From positions 11,438 through 75,437 of the forward strand of contig CAAEDN010000006.1 of assembly GCA_900754615.1 (NCBI GenBank): DNA of 64,000 nt, in the 5' to 3' direction. Of the stretch, positions 1-8,361 are shown in pieces. This stretch comes from an uncultured Holdemanella sp. Lineage in GTDB: Bacteria > Bacillota_I > Bacilli_A > Erysipelotrichales > Erysipelotrichaceae. The stretch's first letter is position 1. Each line of letters opens with the position of its first letter. Below the pieces are notes generated by a model. It was not told the DNA's origin. It saw only the letters and a program-made list of their open reading frames with translations, and searched no databases. Both the position numbers and the translations under genes were made by a program.

Positions 1-1445
1 TTCGCAGTCGTTCTTGACATTGCACCAATCTGAATTAAGTGAGATAAAACCTCATTTTTATATACAGATGCAATCTCTTTATTCGGAATAGACACTTGAC
101 ACAAATAAGATCCATCCGCCTGTAATTTTTTAATAGTTGTTTTCAAATAACCTGCCACCAATAATAAACTATAAATATTACCCGGATCATCCGTAAGTGA
201 ACGGTATACAACATTTTGATCAATTCTAGCCAAAACTTCATCCCCAAGAATTAGAGAATAAAGTTTTTCTGTAATACCCTCATCCGCAACTTTTAAAACA
301 TCTTCGAGAATCTCGTTTTTTCCCGTATTCGCCCAATACGCCTGCGGAATACACCCCTTAGAAACATAATTGATTACAGACCACGGATTATATATCTCTT
401 CATTTCCAAACAAATATCCATCATACCATTCCTTAAGCTCGCTCTCTTTTTCCAAAACTCCATAATAATTTAACATTTCGCTTACTTCTTCATTCGTAAA
501 TCCAAAATAACTATCATACGCATCATCCATCACTGAATTCACGGTTAAATTATTTAATCCACTAAAGATACTTTCTTGAGCTATTCTTAAAATCCCTGTT
601 AAAAAGCCATAAGAAAGATTTTTATTATCTTTAAAAGCACCGGAAAAGAAATTTCTCATAAAACCAATAATTTCATCATAGAAATCCTTAGAATAACCTT
701 CCTGTATCGGAGTATCATATTCATCAACAATAATGATTGGAGCTTTATCATAATGTGATGAAAGCATTTTAGATAACTTTTCAAGTGAAGAAGACAATTC
801 CACGTCACTTTCTGTTGCACTTAATACTTTATTAAAATATTCCTTCTCATAATCTGAAATTTTATCACTGCTTAACAATTCTTGATGCCTTCCATACTCT
901 TCTTGAAGGAGCGATTTTATTTTTTCAACAGTATCCTGCCAAGAATTGAATTTAACATCCTTAAAAGTAAGAAATATCACAGGATACTTGCCTTGATGCA
1001 TTCGATAAATTTCCCCACACTTCCAAATAGCCTTGTCTTTAAAATACTTAGACGTATCCTCATCTGTCTTTTCAAAATACACTCTTAGCATATCCATATT
1101 CAATGTTTTTCCAAATCTTCTTGGCCTAGTGAATAATGAGACCAATGGCTTTTGATCTAAAAATTCCTTGATCAACATCGTTTTATCTACATAATAATAA
1201 TCCGATTGAGCACGAACATAATCCGAAATACCAATTGGCAAAGGTTTTCTATCTGGATTCATCCTTTTTTTACAGTATTCACCAGACGAAATTCTTCCAT
1301 CCTCCGGTTTTATTACATCATCTGGAATCTCCCAATTTTTTCCATTCTTTACAGCACCTGGAATTCGCCCCGACTGACATAAATTTGAAACAGCACGAAC
1401 ACTAACATTCCAAATCGAAGCCATTTCTTTGCATGTTTTCATCAT
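1..1445 (-). CDS. AAA-ATPase-like protein with N-terminal HTH, 3' end outside window
   Basis: The first 481 codons are present and the end lies beyond position 1. Residues 1-55 look like an excisionase/MerR-type helix-turn-helix (CKEMASIWNVSVRAVSNLC). Next comes the AAA-ATPase-like family known from many gut bacteria: Walker A RPRRFGKTLN and Walker B IIIVDEYDTPIQ. Family members usually end in a PD-(D/E)XK nuclease-like domain, which would be off-window. The start is one of two adjacent ATGs (1445 or 1442) with a GGTGG ribosome binding site about 6 nt upstream. The gene stands alone, downstream of its own repeat DNA (1478-1525). Family function is not established; a self-regulating ATPase is my inference from the HTH and the repeats. 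Confidence 0.8.
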   Translation of the reverse strand, partial: MMKTCKEMASIWNVSVRAVSNLCQSGRIPGAVKNGKNWEIPDDVIKPEDGRISSGEYCKKRMNPDRKPLPIGISDYVRAQSDYYYVDKTMLIKEFLDQKPLVSLFTRPRRFGKTLNMDMLRVYFEKTDEDTSKYFKDKAIWKCGEIYRMHQGKYPVIFLTFKDVKFNSWQDTVEKIKSLLQEEYGRHQELLSSDKISDYEKEYFNKVLSATESDVELSSSLEKLSKMLSSHYDKAPIIIVDEYDTPIQEGYSKDFYDEIIGFMRNFFSGAFKDNKNLSYGFLTGILRIAQESIFSGLNNLTVNSVMDDAYDSYFGFTNEEVSEMLNYYGVLEKESELKEWYDGYLFGNEEIYNPWSVINYVSKGCIPQAYWANTGKNEILEDVLKVADEGITEKLYSLILGDEVLARIDQNVVYRSLTDDPGNIYSLLLVAGYLKTTIKKLQADGSYLCQVSIPNKEIASVYKNEVLSHLIQIGAMSRTTA

Positions 1446-1467
1446 TCACACCACCAATCTTACTTTT

Positions 1468-1525
1468 ATTATACTTATTATTCGGAAATAAATCTATTTT
1501 TTCGGTATATTATTCGGAATAATAT
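1468..1525 (-). promoter_or_regulatory. Promoter with palindromic TTATTCGGAA repeats, 32 bp apart
   Basis: On the minus strand a TATAAT -10 lies at 1468-1473. TTATTCGGAA-type copies start at 1478 and 1510, exactly 32 bp apart. The second lies inside a perfect 19-bp odd-centred palindrome (1507-1525, centre 1516). A further TTCGG occurs at 1501, and a weak TTATTC copy at 1541. The copy nearest the gene fills the -10/-35 spacer, so a protein bound there would be expected to block transcription. See the matching arrays at 22563, 37132 and 50569. Confidence 0.65.
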
Positions 1526-1548
1526 CATTTTATAATGACATTATTCTT

Positions 1549-1577
1549 CAAAAAAAGAGTAGAACGAATCCTACTCT
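1549..1577 (-). terminator. Rho-independent terminator after the membrane protein gene
   Basis: On the minus strand the stem AGAGTAG/CTACTCT (1571-1577 with 1556-1562) is followed by a run of T (plus-strand A at 1549-1555). It lies just after the stop at 1591. Confidence 0.8.
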
Positions 1578-1590
1578 ATACATAGTTGGC

Positions 1591-2271
1591 TTAGAATAAT
1601 AATTGTAATCCCATTACGATGACCCACATATAAGCACAAGTCTTAGGAATCATTAATAAACCAACCATTGGTTTTGTCTTAGACCACAATGTAACGGGGA
1701 TGTAGCAACCAAATGAAATGATGATTGCAGCCACCATACGACTCAAGTGTAAATCATACATGTTTTCTGAAATCGCATATAGAATAATAACACCAATTCC
1801 TGTTACGGCAAATACGGCATTACGAATAATAGACAACTTCATATTTCCTTCTTCTGAAGTCCAGTTGTTTTGAGGCAAGAAACATACCACAATACGAATA
1901 ATCGCAGATACCCAGATCATTGCTTCCACCCAAACTGGTGCAGTCAATGTTGGAAATGTGAATTTCCAGATAAACAATAATATAATATAGAAGACTGTCA
2001 TTGTGATAGAAGATACCTGCAATCCTATTCCCAATTGTCTTTTAATCTTATCATTTGTTCCATAAACAGCTCTTTTAATACGAGGCACCAAGTGGAATGC
2101 ATCTCCACCACACAAAGTTAAAGTTAATACTCCATATAATATAAACAATGGATTTCCTTTCGAATATACAAAGAATAAGATTCCGGCAATTAAGTCAAAA
2201 ATCAAGTAGCAAGCATCAAAAACAACTTCCATTAAATCTGGCATTTTTGGTTTATAGTTATTTTTGCTCAT
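1591..2271 (-). CDS. Integral membrane protein, unknown function
   Basis: A 226-aa protein with about seven hydrophobic segments, for example VFDACYLIFDLIAGILFFVY near residues 17-36. It has no recognisable transport or enzymatic motif and I cannot name the family with confidence. The start overlaps the end of the MarR gene by 14 bp, so the two are co-translated and the membrane protein is probably the target or partner of that regulator. MarR genes paired with small membrane proteins often respond to toxic compounds or lipid stress, but nothing here shows the ligand. Confidence 0.75.
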   Translation of the reverse strand: MSKNNYKPKMPDLMEVVFDACYLIFDLIAGILFFVYSKGNPLFILYGVLTLTLCGGDAFHLVPRIKRAVYGTNDKIKRQLGIGLQVSSITMTVFYIILLFIWKFTFPTLTAPVWVEAMIWVSAIIRIVVCFLPQNNWTSEEGNMKLSIIRNAVFAVTGIGVIILYAISENMYDLHLSRMVAAIIISFGCYIPVTLWSKTKPMVGLLMIPKTCAYMWVIVMGLQLLF

Positions 2272-2692
2272 TTGAAATCATCCTTTCTGCATTGTTATAT
2301 ACCTTTTGGAATATATGCATAAACACTTTGATTTCTTCTTCACTAAGACCCTCAAACATATCTTGGGCAAACTCTTTTTGTGCCCATTTTCCATCTTCTA
2401 TTACTTCATTGGCCAATTGAAGCAAATGAATAGTGACACGCTTTTTATTTGTTGGATCCACTCTTCTTTCAATCAAACCACGATTCTCTAAAACCTTTAG
2501 TGAAGTTGAAACATGAGATTTCGTAGATTTACGAATACGAACAATATCTGCCGCAGTATTGTATTCAGGATTGTTGTAAATAAACATCAATATATCATAT
2601 TCCATCTGTCTTAATTGATATTTTTCACAAACCCCCGACATCTTCATCTCATAATATCTTGTTATCGTTTTATGTTCATCCCAAAAGTGCAT
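2258..2692 (-). CDS. MarR-family transcriptional regulator
   Basis: A 144-aa winged-helix protein of typical MarR length. The recognition region is TAADIVRIRKSTKSHVSTSL, followed by the wing LIERRVDPTNKKRVTIHLL with the conserved D-x-R-type loop. It is first in a two-gene operon with the membrane protein at 1591-2271. A strong promoter and a GTTCTA/TAGAAC inverted repeat lie directly upstream (2709-2757), which fits autorepression. The SD AAGGAGAA lies a few bases before the ATG. The inducing ligand cannot be read from the sequence. Confidence 0.9.
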   Translation of the reverse strand: MHFWDEHKTITRYYEMKMSGVCEKYQLRQMEYDILMFIYNNPEYNTAADIVRIRKSTKSHVSTSLKVLENRGLIERRVDPTNKKRVTIHLLQLANEVIEDGKWAQKEFAQDMFEGLSEEEIKVFMHIFQKVYNNAERMISNEQK

Positions 2693-2708
2693 ACACGTTC
2701 TCCTTATT

Positions 2709-2757
2709 GTTCTATTTAGAACGATTACATTCTATAGTGCTCCACTAGGTTTGTCAA
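2709..2757 (-). promoter_or_regulatory. Promoter and likely MarR operator
   Basis: Minus strand: TTGACA at 2752-2757, a 17-bp spacer, and TAGAAT at 2729-2734. The inverted repeat GTTCTA-TT-TAGAAC occupies 2709-2722, about where transcription should start. The position suits a repressor site for the adjacent MarR protein; that assignment is inferred. Confidence 0.75.
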
Positions 2758-2853
2758 CATGCAAACAATAAAGCATAACAATGATCAGGCAACTTTTCAT
2801 TGACACGCTCCACAAAAAAGTAATACTCTTGATATAACGAAAGGAATTTGGTT

Positions 2854-5637
2854 ATGCAAAAATCAAAGCCTAGCTTACAAACAATCAAAAACATTTTCTA
2901 TATATTAATGGTCGCAATTTTAGGATGGTTTCTTTGCATGCAACTATTTGGTGCCAACGAACAAGACTATAATACGCAACCTGAATCAACGATCTATTCC
3001 GGTACATTTTATTGGAAAAAAGCGGATGGCTCGAAGCAAAAAATAGATATTCCTGGAACATATGATGTAAAGCCAGGACAGACGATGGTCATCACTACAA
3101 CACTTCCTAAAAATTATGATGAAACCTCTCTAGCAATTCGTTCTTCTTTGCAGGATGTTAAATTCTATATTGGAAATAAACTTCGTACACAATATTCTAC
3201 AAAAAACACAAGAATGGCCGGTAAAAATTCAGCAAGCCGTTATATCTTCTGCCCTACATCTTATAAGGATGCAGGTAAACAACTACGCATTGAATTAACA
3301 ACCTACACCTCTAACTATTCAGGCATTGTCAATGAAGTGTATTGTGGAAATCAAGTGGATATCTGGCAATTCATATACAATCAATATGGTCTCTCTACTT
3401 ATATTGCCATCTTTATATTATTTGCCGGCATCACATCCATTCTATTTGGGATTGCCCTAAGATTTGTCTATCACGCAAACTTTGATATGGAATACTTTGG
3501 ATGGTGTATGGTCATGGAAGCTGTCTGGATGTTAGGAGAGTCCAAAATTCGCCAGATTCTAGTTCCGAATGCATCCGCATTAGCTTCCTTATGCTTTGTG
3601 ATGATTATGTTAAGTCCATTACCCATTCTGTTTTATGCAGACAACATTCAAAACGGCAAGCATCGTAAGCTTTATCAAACCATTGGATGCATCGTACTTA
3701 TAAACTTTACACTCTGTTCCATTCTTTATTTAGCTAAAATCAAAGACTATATTGAAACTCTCCCGATTGGGCAGCTTCTACTTTTCTTTGTATTTATAAT
3801 GGTATTGGTCCATCTATGCCAATATATACATTCAAATGTTAAAAACTATACAGACTACCTTTTGTTGATTGGACTATTTTTAGTTCTAATCTGCGTTGCG
3901 ATTGAATCTGCATCTGTTTATTTTGTATCCATGGTTTCCGGCATCTTTATTGGTATCGGCATGATTATATTGTTATTGACTAATATTGTACGTACAATTT
4001 ATAAGATCCAACAAGTAGAAGAGGTTCGTCATCAGAAAGAACTTGAAAATGTTCAAAGACAAATCGAAAAAGTAACACTTCAAATGATGCAGACACTCTC
4101 TACAACAATTGAAGCAAAAGATGAATATACACGCGGCCACTCAAGGCGTGTTGCCCAATATGCTGCATTGATTGCTGAACATTTAGGTTGGACAAAGGAT
4201 GAAGTGCAAAATATAAAAAACTGTGCTTATTTACACGATATCGGTAAAATTGGTATTCCAGACCAGATTCTAAATAAGCCAGGAAACTTGACTGAAGAAG
4301 AAATTCATTTGATTCAGCAGCATCCTGTCATTGGTGCTGACATCTTAAAGGATGTCACCATCATTCCACATTTAGTAAAAGTCACAAGAAGTCATCATGA
4401 AAACTATGATGGAACCGGTTATCCAGATGGACTAAAAGGAAAGGATATTCCGATTGAAGCTCGTATAATGACTATAGCCGATAGTTATGATGCCATGAAT
4501 TCAAAAAGAATCTATCGCAATGCGCTAAGTTTCGAACAAATCCATCATGAAATCGAAAATAAGGCAGGCACTCAATTTGATCCTGACATTACAAAAATCT
4601 TCCTTAAACTTATGGATGACGGATCTTTATTTAGTTTAGAACATGAAACCATTCCAGCTCATGAAAACACAATCAATAAGTTTATATCCGATGTAGTAAC
4701 AACTATAAAAGAACAAGAAGACACAAATCAACATGATTATCTAACAGGTCTTCCCGTACGTAATATAGGACAAAAACTCATTGCGAGTGCAATGCAAAAT
4801 ACGGATGGATGCCTTATCTTCTTAGATATGGATAACCTCAAGAAAATTAATGACATCTATGGACATAAAGCAGGTGACAGAGCCTTAAAAAGTTTAGGAA
4901 ATCTTTTGCTGCACCTGCCAACAAATAAAATTGCCTGCCGTATGGGAGGAGATGAATTTCTTCTATTCTTGCCTGAAATTCGTTCTGAGCAAGCAGAAAC
5001 GACTGTATCTAGCTTAATCCAGCAATTCCAAGAAATCGTACAAAGCGATAGTGAAATTCATTTTGCAGCTCTTTCCGCAGGAATGTTGATGTGCACTACA
5101 AATGACACTTTTGCGGATGCCTATTCAAAAGTAGATAAAGCACTCTACTATGTTAAGCAAAATGGAAAGAACAACTATTCTTTCTACAATCAAATTCATT
5201 ATGCGAATGCAACAACCCATATGCCAGACTTAAAACAAGTTGCCCAATCATTGCATACAAGTGGAAGCTATACTGGTGCTTTGAATTTAGAATATCGCGA
5301 ATTCACACGACAATATGAATACATCCATCAATTGATGATTCGCAATCAATGGAACTGTTATCTTGTCATGATCACAATGGAAACTGTGCAAGATACATTG
5401 CCATACATAGAAGAAATCGAAGAAGCATTGAGCCATATGGACGAAGCCATCCGCAACAACATACGTAAAGTGGATGTCTGTACACGCTACAGTGCTATGC
5501 AGTATCTAATTATTCTATCCCAGCCTATGGAAACACAAATTCCAAACATTATGGCACGCATCTTTATGCAGTATTATAAACTACAAGATAGCCAGCACTT
5601 TGCACCTACATATGAATATATTGTAATGAAAGATTAA
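2854..5637 (+). CDS. Membrane HD-GYP phosphodiesterase / GGDEF diguanylate cyclase
   Basis: A 927-aa c-di-GMP signalling protein. It has one N-terminal membrane segment, an extracytoplasmic domain (about 35-180) and a seven-helix membrane region (about 185-390), like 7TMR-DISM receptors. A short coiled coil follows, then HD-GYP (about 425-610; LHDIGKIGIPDQIL, HHE, GTGYPDGLKG) and GGDEF (about 630-780; MGGDEFLLFL). The last 140 residues resemble a second, degenerate GGDEF fold, with RYSAMQYLIIL where the signature should be. I chose the ATG at 2854, which has AAAGGAA 7 nt upstream, over an in-frame TTG at 2848. Intact motifs suggest it can both make and degrade c-di-GMP. The gene is a single transcription unit. 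Confidence 0.9.
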   Translation: MQKSKPSLQTIKNIFYILMVAILGWFLCMQLFGANEQDYNTQPESTIYSGTFYWKKADGSKQKIDIPGTYDVKPGQTMVITTTLPKNYDETSLAIRSSLQDVKFYIGNKLRTQYSTKNTRMAGKNSASRYIFCPTSYKDAGKQLRIELTTYTSNYSGIVNEVYCGNQVDIWQFIYNQYGLSTYIAIFILFAGITSILFGIALRFVYHANFDMEYFGWCMVMEAVWMLGESKIRQILVPNASALASLCFVMIMLSPLPILFYADNIQNGKHRKLYQTIGCIVLINFTLCSILYLAKIKDYIETLPIGQLLLFFVFIMVLVHLCQYIHSNVKNYTDYLLLIGLFLVLICVAIESASVYFVSMVSGIFIGIGMIILLLTNIVRTIYKIQQVEEVRHQKELENVQRQIEKVTLQMMQTLSTTIEAKDEYTRGHSRRVAQYAALIAEHLGWTKDEVQNIKNCAYLHDIGKIGIPDQILNKPGNLTEEEIHLIQQHPVIGADILKDVTIIPHLVKVTRSHHENYDGTGYPDGLKGKDIPIEARIMTIADSYDAMNSKRIYRNALSFEQIHHEIENKAGTQFDPDITKIFLKLMDDGSLFSLEHETIPAHENTINKFISDVVTTIKEQEDTNQHDYLTGLPVRNIGQKLIASAMQNTDGCLIFLDMDNLKKINDIYGHKAGDRALKSLGNLLLHLPTNKIACRMGGDEFLLFLPEIRSEQAETTVSSLIQQFQEIVQSDSEIHFAALSAGMLMCTTNDTFADAYSKVDKALYYVKQNGKNNYSFYNQIHYANATTHMPDLKQVAQSLHTSGSYTGALNLEYREFTRQYEYIHQLMIRNQWNCYLVMITMETVQDTLPYIEEIEEALSHMDEAIRNNIRKVDVCTRYSAMQYLIILSQPMETQIPNIMARIFMQYYKLQDSQHFAPTYEYIVMKD

Positions 5638-5638
5638 A

Positions 5639-5670
5639 GAAGATTGACCAAGCATCAATCTTCTTTTCTT
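5639..5670 (+). terminator. Terminator between convergent genes
   Basis: Stem GAAGATTGA/TCAATCTTC (5639-5647 with 5655-5663) followed by TTTTCTT. It serves the HD-GYP/GGDEF gene. Confidence 0.85.
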
Positions 5671-5672
5671 CC

Positions 5673-7142
5673 TTATTCTCCCAGTTCATCCAACATATCA
5701 TCTACACCATCACGATAGCTTTCATCATTATCGTAACGATTCTCATCATAATCACCAGAATACGCATCATCACTTCCTTCATCATAGGATGAAGACGAAG
5801 AAGATGATGATGAGCTTGAACTTTGCCCCTCTTTCTTTTTACGTTTTTCTTCCCTCGCCTTAAACTCATTCTGTTCGGCACGACGCCTACTCTCAATACG
5901 ATACTGCTCCTGTGCAGCTTCCCACTCTGCCTCTTCCTTTTTCAAAGACATATAACCATATCCAAATAGAAGTCCAATTATAATCAAGAAAACAATTCCA
6001 CCCTTACCACTTGATGTCTTCTCCTGTTTAATAGCTACAGAAGATCTACTTTGATTTGCCTTTCTAGTAGATTGACTCACATGTTCACTACGAATCTTTT
6101 GGGATTGTACTTTAACCATTTTAGAGGGCTCAACCACCATTTTATTATGTATATCAAGTAATCTTCTAAATATAAAATGAGCTAACCAATTAATAAAAGC
6201 ATCCTCAAATTCAATACTCATACATGTTAATACACTAAGAAACTCAAGCACAGCTTCATCGATTAATGATGAATCGAAACAAGGATTTTCACGTAACATT
6301 ATACGAATTTCATCCTCAGATTTACCATCATAATTACGAATTAGTTCATCATCACTCATATCCATTATTTTCTTAACGCCATTGCCTACAATCTTCTTAC
6401 GAGTTTCTATATCCAATTTATTAGATTTCCTTCTTTCTGTTTTTGTAGGTATCTTAGACACTTTTGGTAACTTTGTTTCCTTCTTCTCAAAAACAGGTAC
6501 ATCCATACCATACTGCTGCATTACATCTATTAATTCTTTAGTCAATAACCCCTTCTTGTCTGCTTCAATATAAATCTCTTCATATATCGGACAAAGACTA
6601 CAAACTTCTATAAACTTATCTTCCTTTAATAAAGAATCTACAGATTCCATAAAACCATACGAACTATATTCCTTAATACACTCTTCACAAATAGCCGCAT
6701 AGAAATGCCTTAAATAAACAGGCATAAATATAGAAGTATAGAAATCATTTTCTTCACATTGTTTAGAAACAGCTTCAATATGTTTCTTTACCTTACTAGA
6801 ATCTAAAATCATGCGATATAAAGTACTCGCCAAAGGATTGCACAATATACCGAAGTTTACATTTAAACAAGACTCGAACATCTTCTCTTTCACTAATTCA
6901 ACTTCAACTTCCAATTGAGATGTACTTCCCTGCATCATAAGCACTTGAATCTTTTCTAGATTTGCTACATCACGACTTAAATTTGCGGTATTCATATTTG
7001 AAAAAGGTAGTTGAATATCCTTATATCCACCACAAACCAAATGATGTTCTACTTGATTTACTAAATCAGAATACTTTTCTTTACACTCATTATAATATTC
7101 ATACCAATCTAGAAATTCTTTTGAAATTATTATATTTTCCAT
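5673..7142 (-). CDS. Single-pass membrane protein with poly-Ser acidic tail, unknown
   Basis: 489 aa with no family recognised. The N-terminal 370 residues look mixed helical and soluble, with scattered cysteines. One membrane segment follows (GIVFLIIIGLLFGYGYMSL, about residues 383-401), then a charged coiled segment rich in E, R and K, a run of twelve serines, and an acidic Asp/Tyr-rich tail ending DDMLDELGE. The layout suggests a large cytoplasmic part anchored close to the C-terminus. It overlaps the end of the upstream HNH nuclease gene by 13 bp, so the two are one operon and may work together. Simple-sequence tails like this vary readily in length. Confidence 0.7.
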   Translation of the reverse strand: MENIIISKEFLDWYEYYNECKEKYSDLVNQVEHHLVCGGYKDIQLPFSNMNTANLSRDVANLEKIQVLMMQGSTSQLEVEVELVKEKMFESCLNVNFGILCNPLASTLYRMILDSSKVKKHIEAVSKQCEENDFYTSIFMPVYLRHFYAAICEECIKEYSSYGFMESVDSLLKEDKFIEVCSLCPIYEEIYIEADKKGLLTKELIDVMQQYGMDVPVFEKKETKLPKVSKIPTKTERRKSNKLDIETRKKIVGNGVKKIMDMSDDELIRNYDGKSEDEIRIMLRENPCFDSSLIDEAVLEFLSVLTCMSIEFEDAFINWLAHFIFRRLLDIHNKMVVEPSKMVKVQSQKIRSEHVSQSTRKANQSRSSVAIKQEKTSSGKGGIVFLIIIGLLFGYGYMSLKKEEAEWEAAQEQYRIESRRRAEQNEFKAREEKRKKKEGQSSSSSSSSSSSSYDEGSDDAYSGDYDENRYDNDESYRDGVDDMLDELGE

Positions 7143-8272
7143 TCCCGATACCCCTGCATTCTAGCCGCCTCATACAAAGGATGTAGATGTGCTTCTAATT
7201 TATGTTTAAACACATCTTCCGTATTTCCTTTGACATACAACTCTTCAACAGCCCAAAGAGATTGAAGATTTTTTGCGTAACACTTCTCAAATAATGTATG
7301 AATCGAATCATATTCTACAACGCTCTTATATAAGTCATACTCCATACTCGCCATTTTATTAAAATATAGATTCCATTCAGGTAAGTTATTACTCTTTGAA
7401 CGATTCACACTCGCATTGCTAGGCACTAAATTCCACACCTCATCATGAGCTACATAAGACCAAGGAATGAAATGATCCACATCAAAGGATGATTCTAATT
7501 TATTACCTGTAAATATATCCAGAATTTCTTTATTTGACACTTCAATATGTGCATTCCACAAATCACGCACCCTCTCTAAATGTCTTACACTATTTCTTTC
7601 ATCATCCAACTTATTTATAATTCCTGGAACTCCCGGATTAATCATTTGAAGAAACTGAATCTTATTATACTGAATCCAGTTTTTAATAATCATATAATTA
7701 TCCATCAAGAAAGGAAGCCATACATCTTGTAACACGACCATCTTTTGAATCCCTGTTCCATTCTCAATAATATAAGGAAGGCTAACCTCTTGATTCAACA
7801 TTTGAATATATTCAATACGATACGCATCCCCCTTATCCTTTGTAAGTTCAGATGAAAAGCTACTCAATAATTTATAGGGAACATTCTCCGCTAGTTTTTT
7901 CTTATATTCTAAAATCAAAGCATTCTGTTCTTTTAATACACTACGAATTTCATCCGGCTTTGAATTCTCATTCAACAAAGTATTTTGAACTAACACATCT
8001 ATCGCTCGATTGATCGCATCTCTTCTTTGTCCTTCAATGATTGGCCCCAAAAACAAGTGATACTGCGTAACTGTATACCAAGCTGAAACAATCATCTCAT
8101 CAAAGATTTCATCAAAAGAAAAGCGTCGTTTTTTCAACATTAAATTCATAATGGCATCTAACCAATAGAATTTGTAACATTGCGTAGGATGCTCCAACAT
8201 ATTTCCAAAGGCACGATAATCTAGTTCTCCAGAATATTCATCCCTTTTTATAAATTCCATATTCATACCCAT
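7130..8272 (-). CDS. HNH endonuclease-domain protein
   Basis: 380 aa. The C-terminal third carries a clear HNH nuclease motif: DVDHFIPWSYVAHDEVWNLV followed by SNASVNRSKSNNLPEW, giving D-H, N and N-x8-type residues in order. The first 250 residues are a helical domain I do not recognise. Three in-frame ATGs lie within 13 codons; I kept the outermost (8272), but 8266 or 8260 are possible because the SD is weak. It is translated together with the Ser-rich membrane protein downstream and diverges from a PLD-helicase gene. Orphan HNH proteins in such settings are often defence nucleases; here that is only inference. Confidence 0.8.
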   Translation of the reverse strand: MGMNMEFIKRDEYSGELDYRAFGNMLEHPTQCYKFYWLDAIMNLMLKKRRFSFDEIFDEMIVSAWYTVTQYHLFLGPIIEGQRRDAINRAIDVLVQNTLLNENSKPDEIRSVLKEQNALILEYKKKLAENVPYKLLSSFSSELTKDKGDAYRIEYIQMLNQEVSLPYIIENGTGIQKMVVLQDVWLPFLMDNYMIIKNWIQYNKIQFLQMINPGVPGIINKLDDERNSVRHLERVRDLWNAHIEVSNKEILDIFTGNKLESSFDVDHFIPWSYVAHDEVWNLVPSNASVNRSKSNNLPEWNLYFNKMASMEYDLYKSVVEYDSIHTLFEKCYAKNLQSLWAVEELYVKGNTEDVFKHKLEAHLHPLYEAARMQGYREWKI

Positions 8273-8325
8273 ATTTCTTTCTAAGACTATTATAACCTTT
8301 TCGATCTATGATTTCATTTTTATGC

Positions 8326-8334
8326 TGGTATAAT
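8326..8334 (+). promoter_or_regulatory. Extended -10 promoter of the helicase-Nudix operon
   Basis: TGGTATAAT is a perfect TG-n-TATAAT extended -10. There is no good -35 hexamer at 17 bp, as expected for this promoter class. A GGAG ribosome binding site precedes the ATG at 8362. Confidence 0.6.
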
Positions 8335-8361
8335 ACTAATTAAAGATATGGAGTTTTAATT

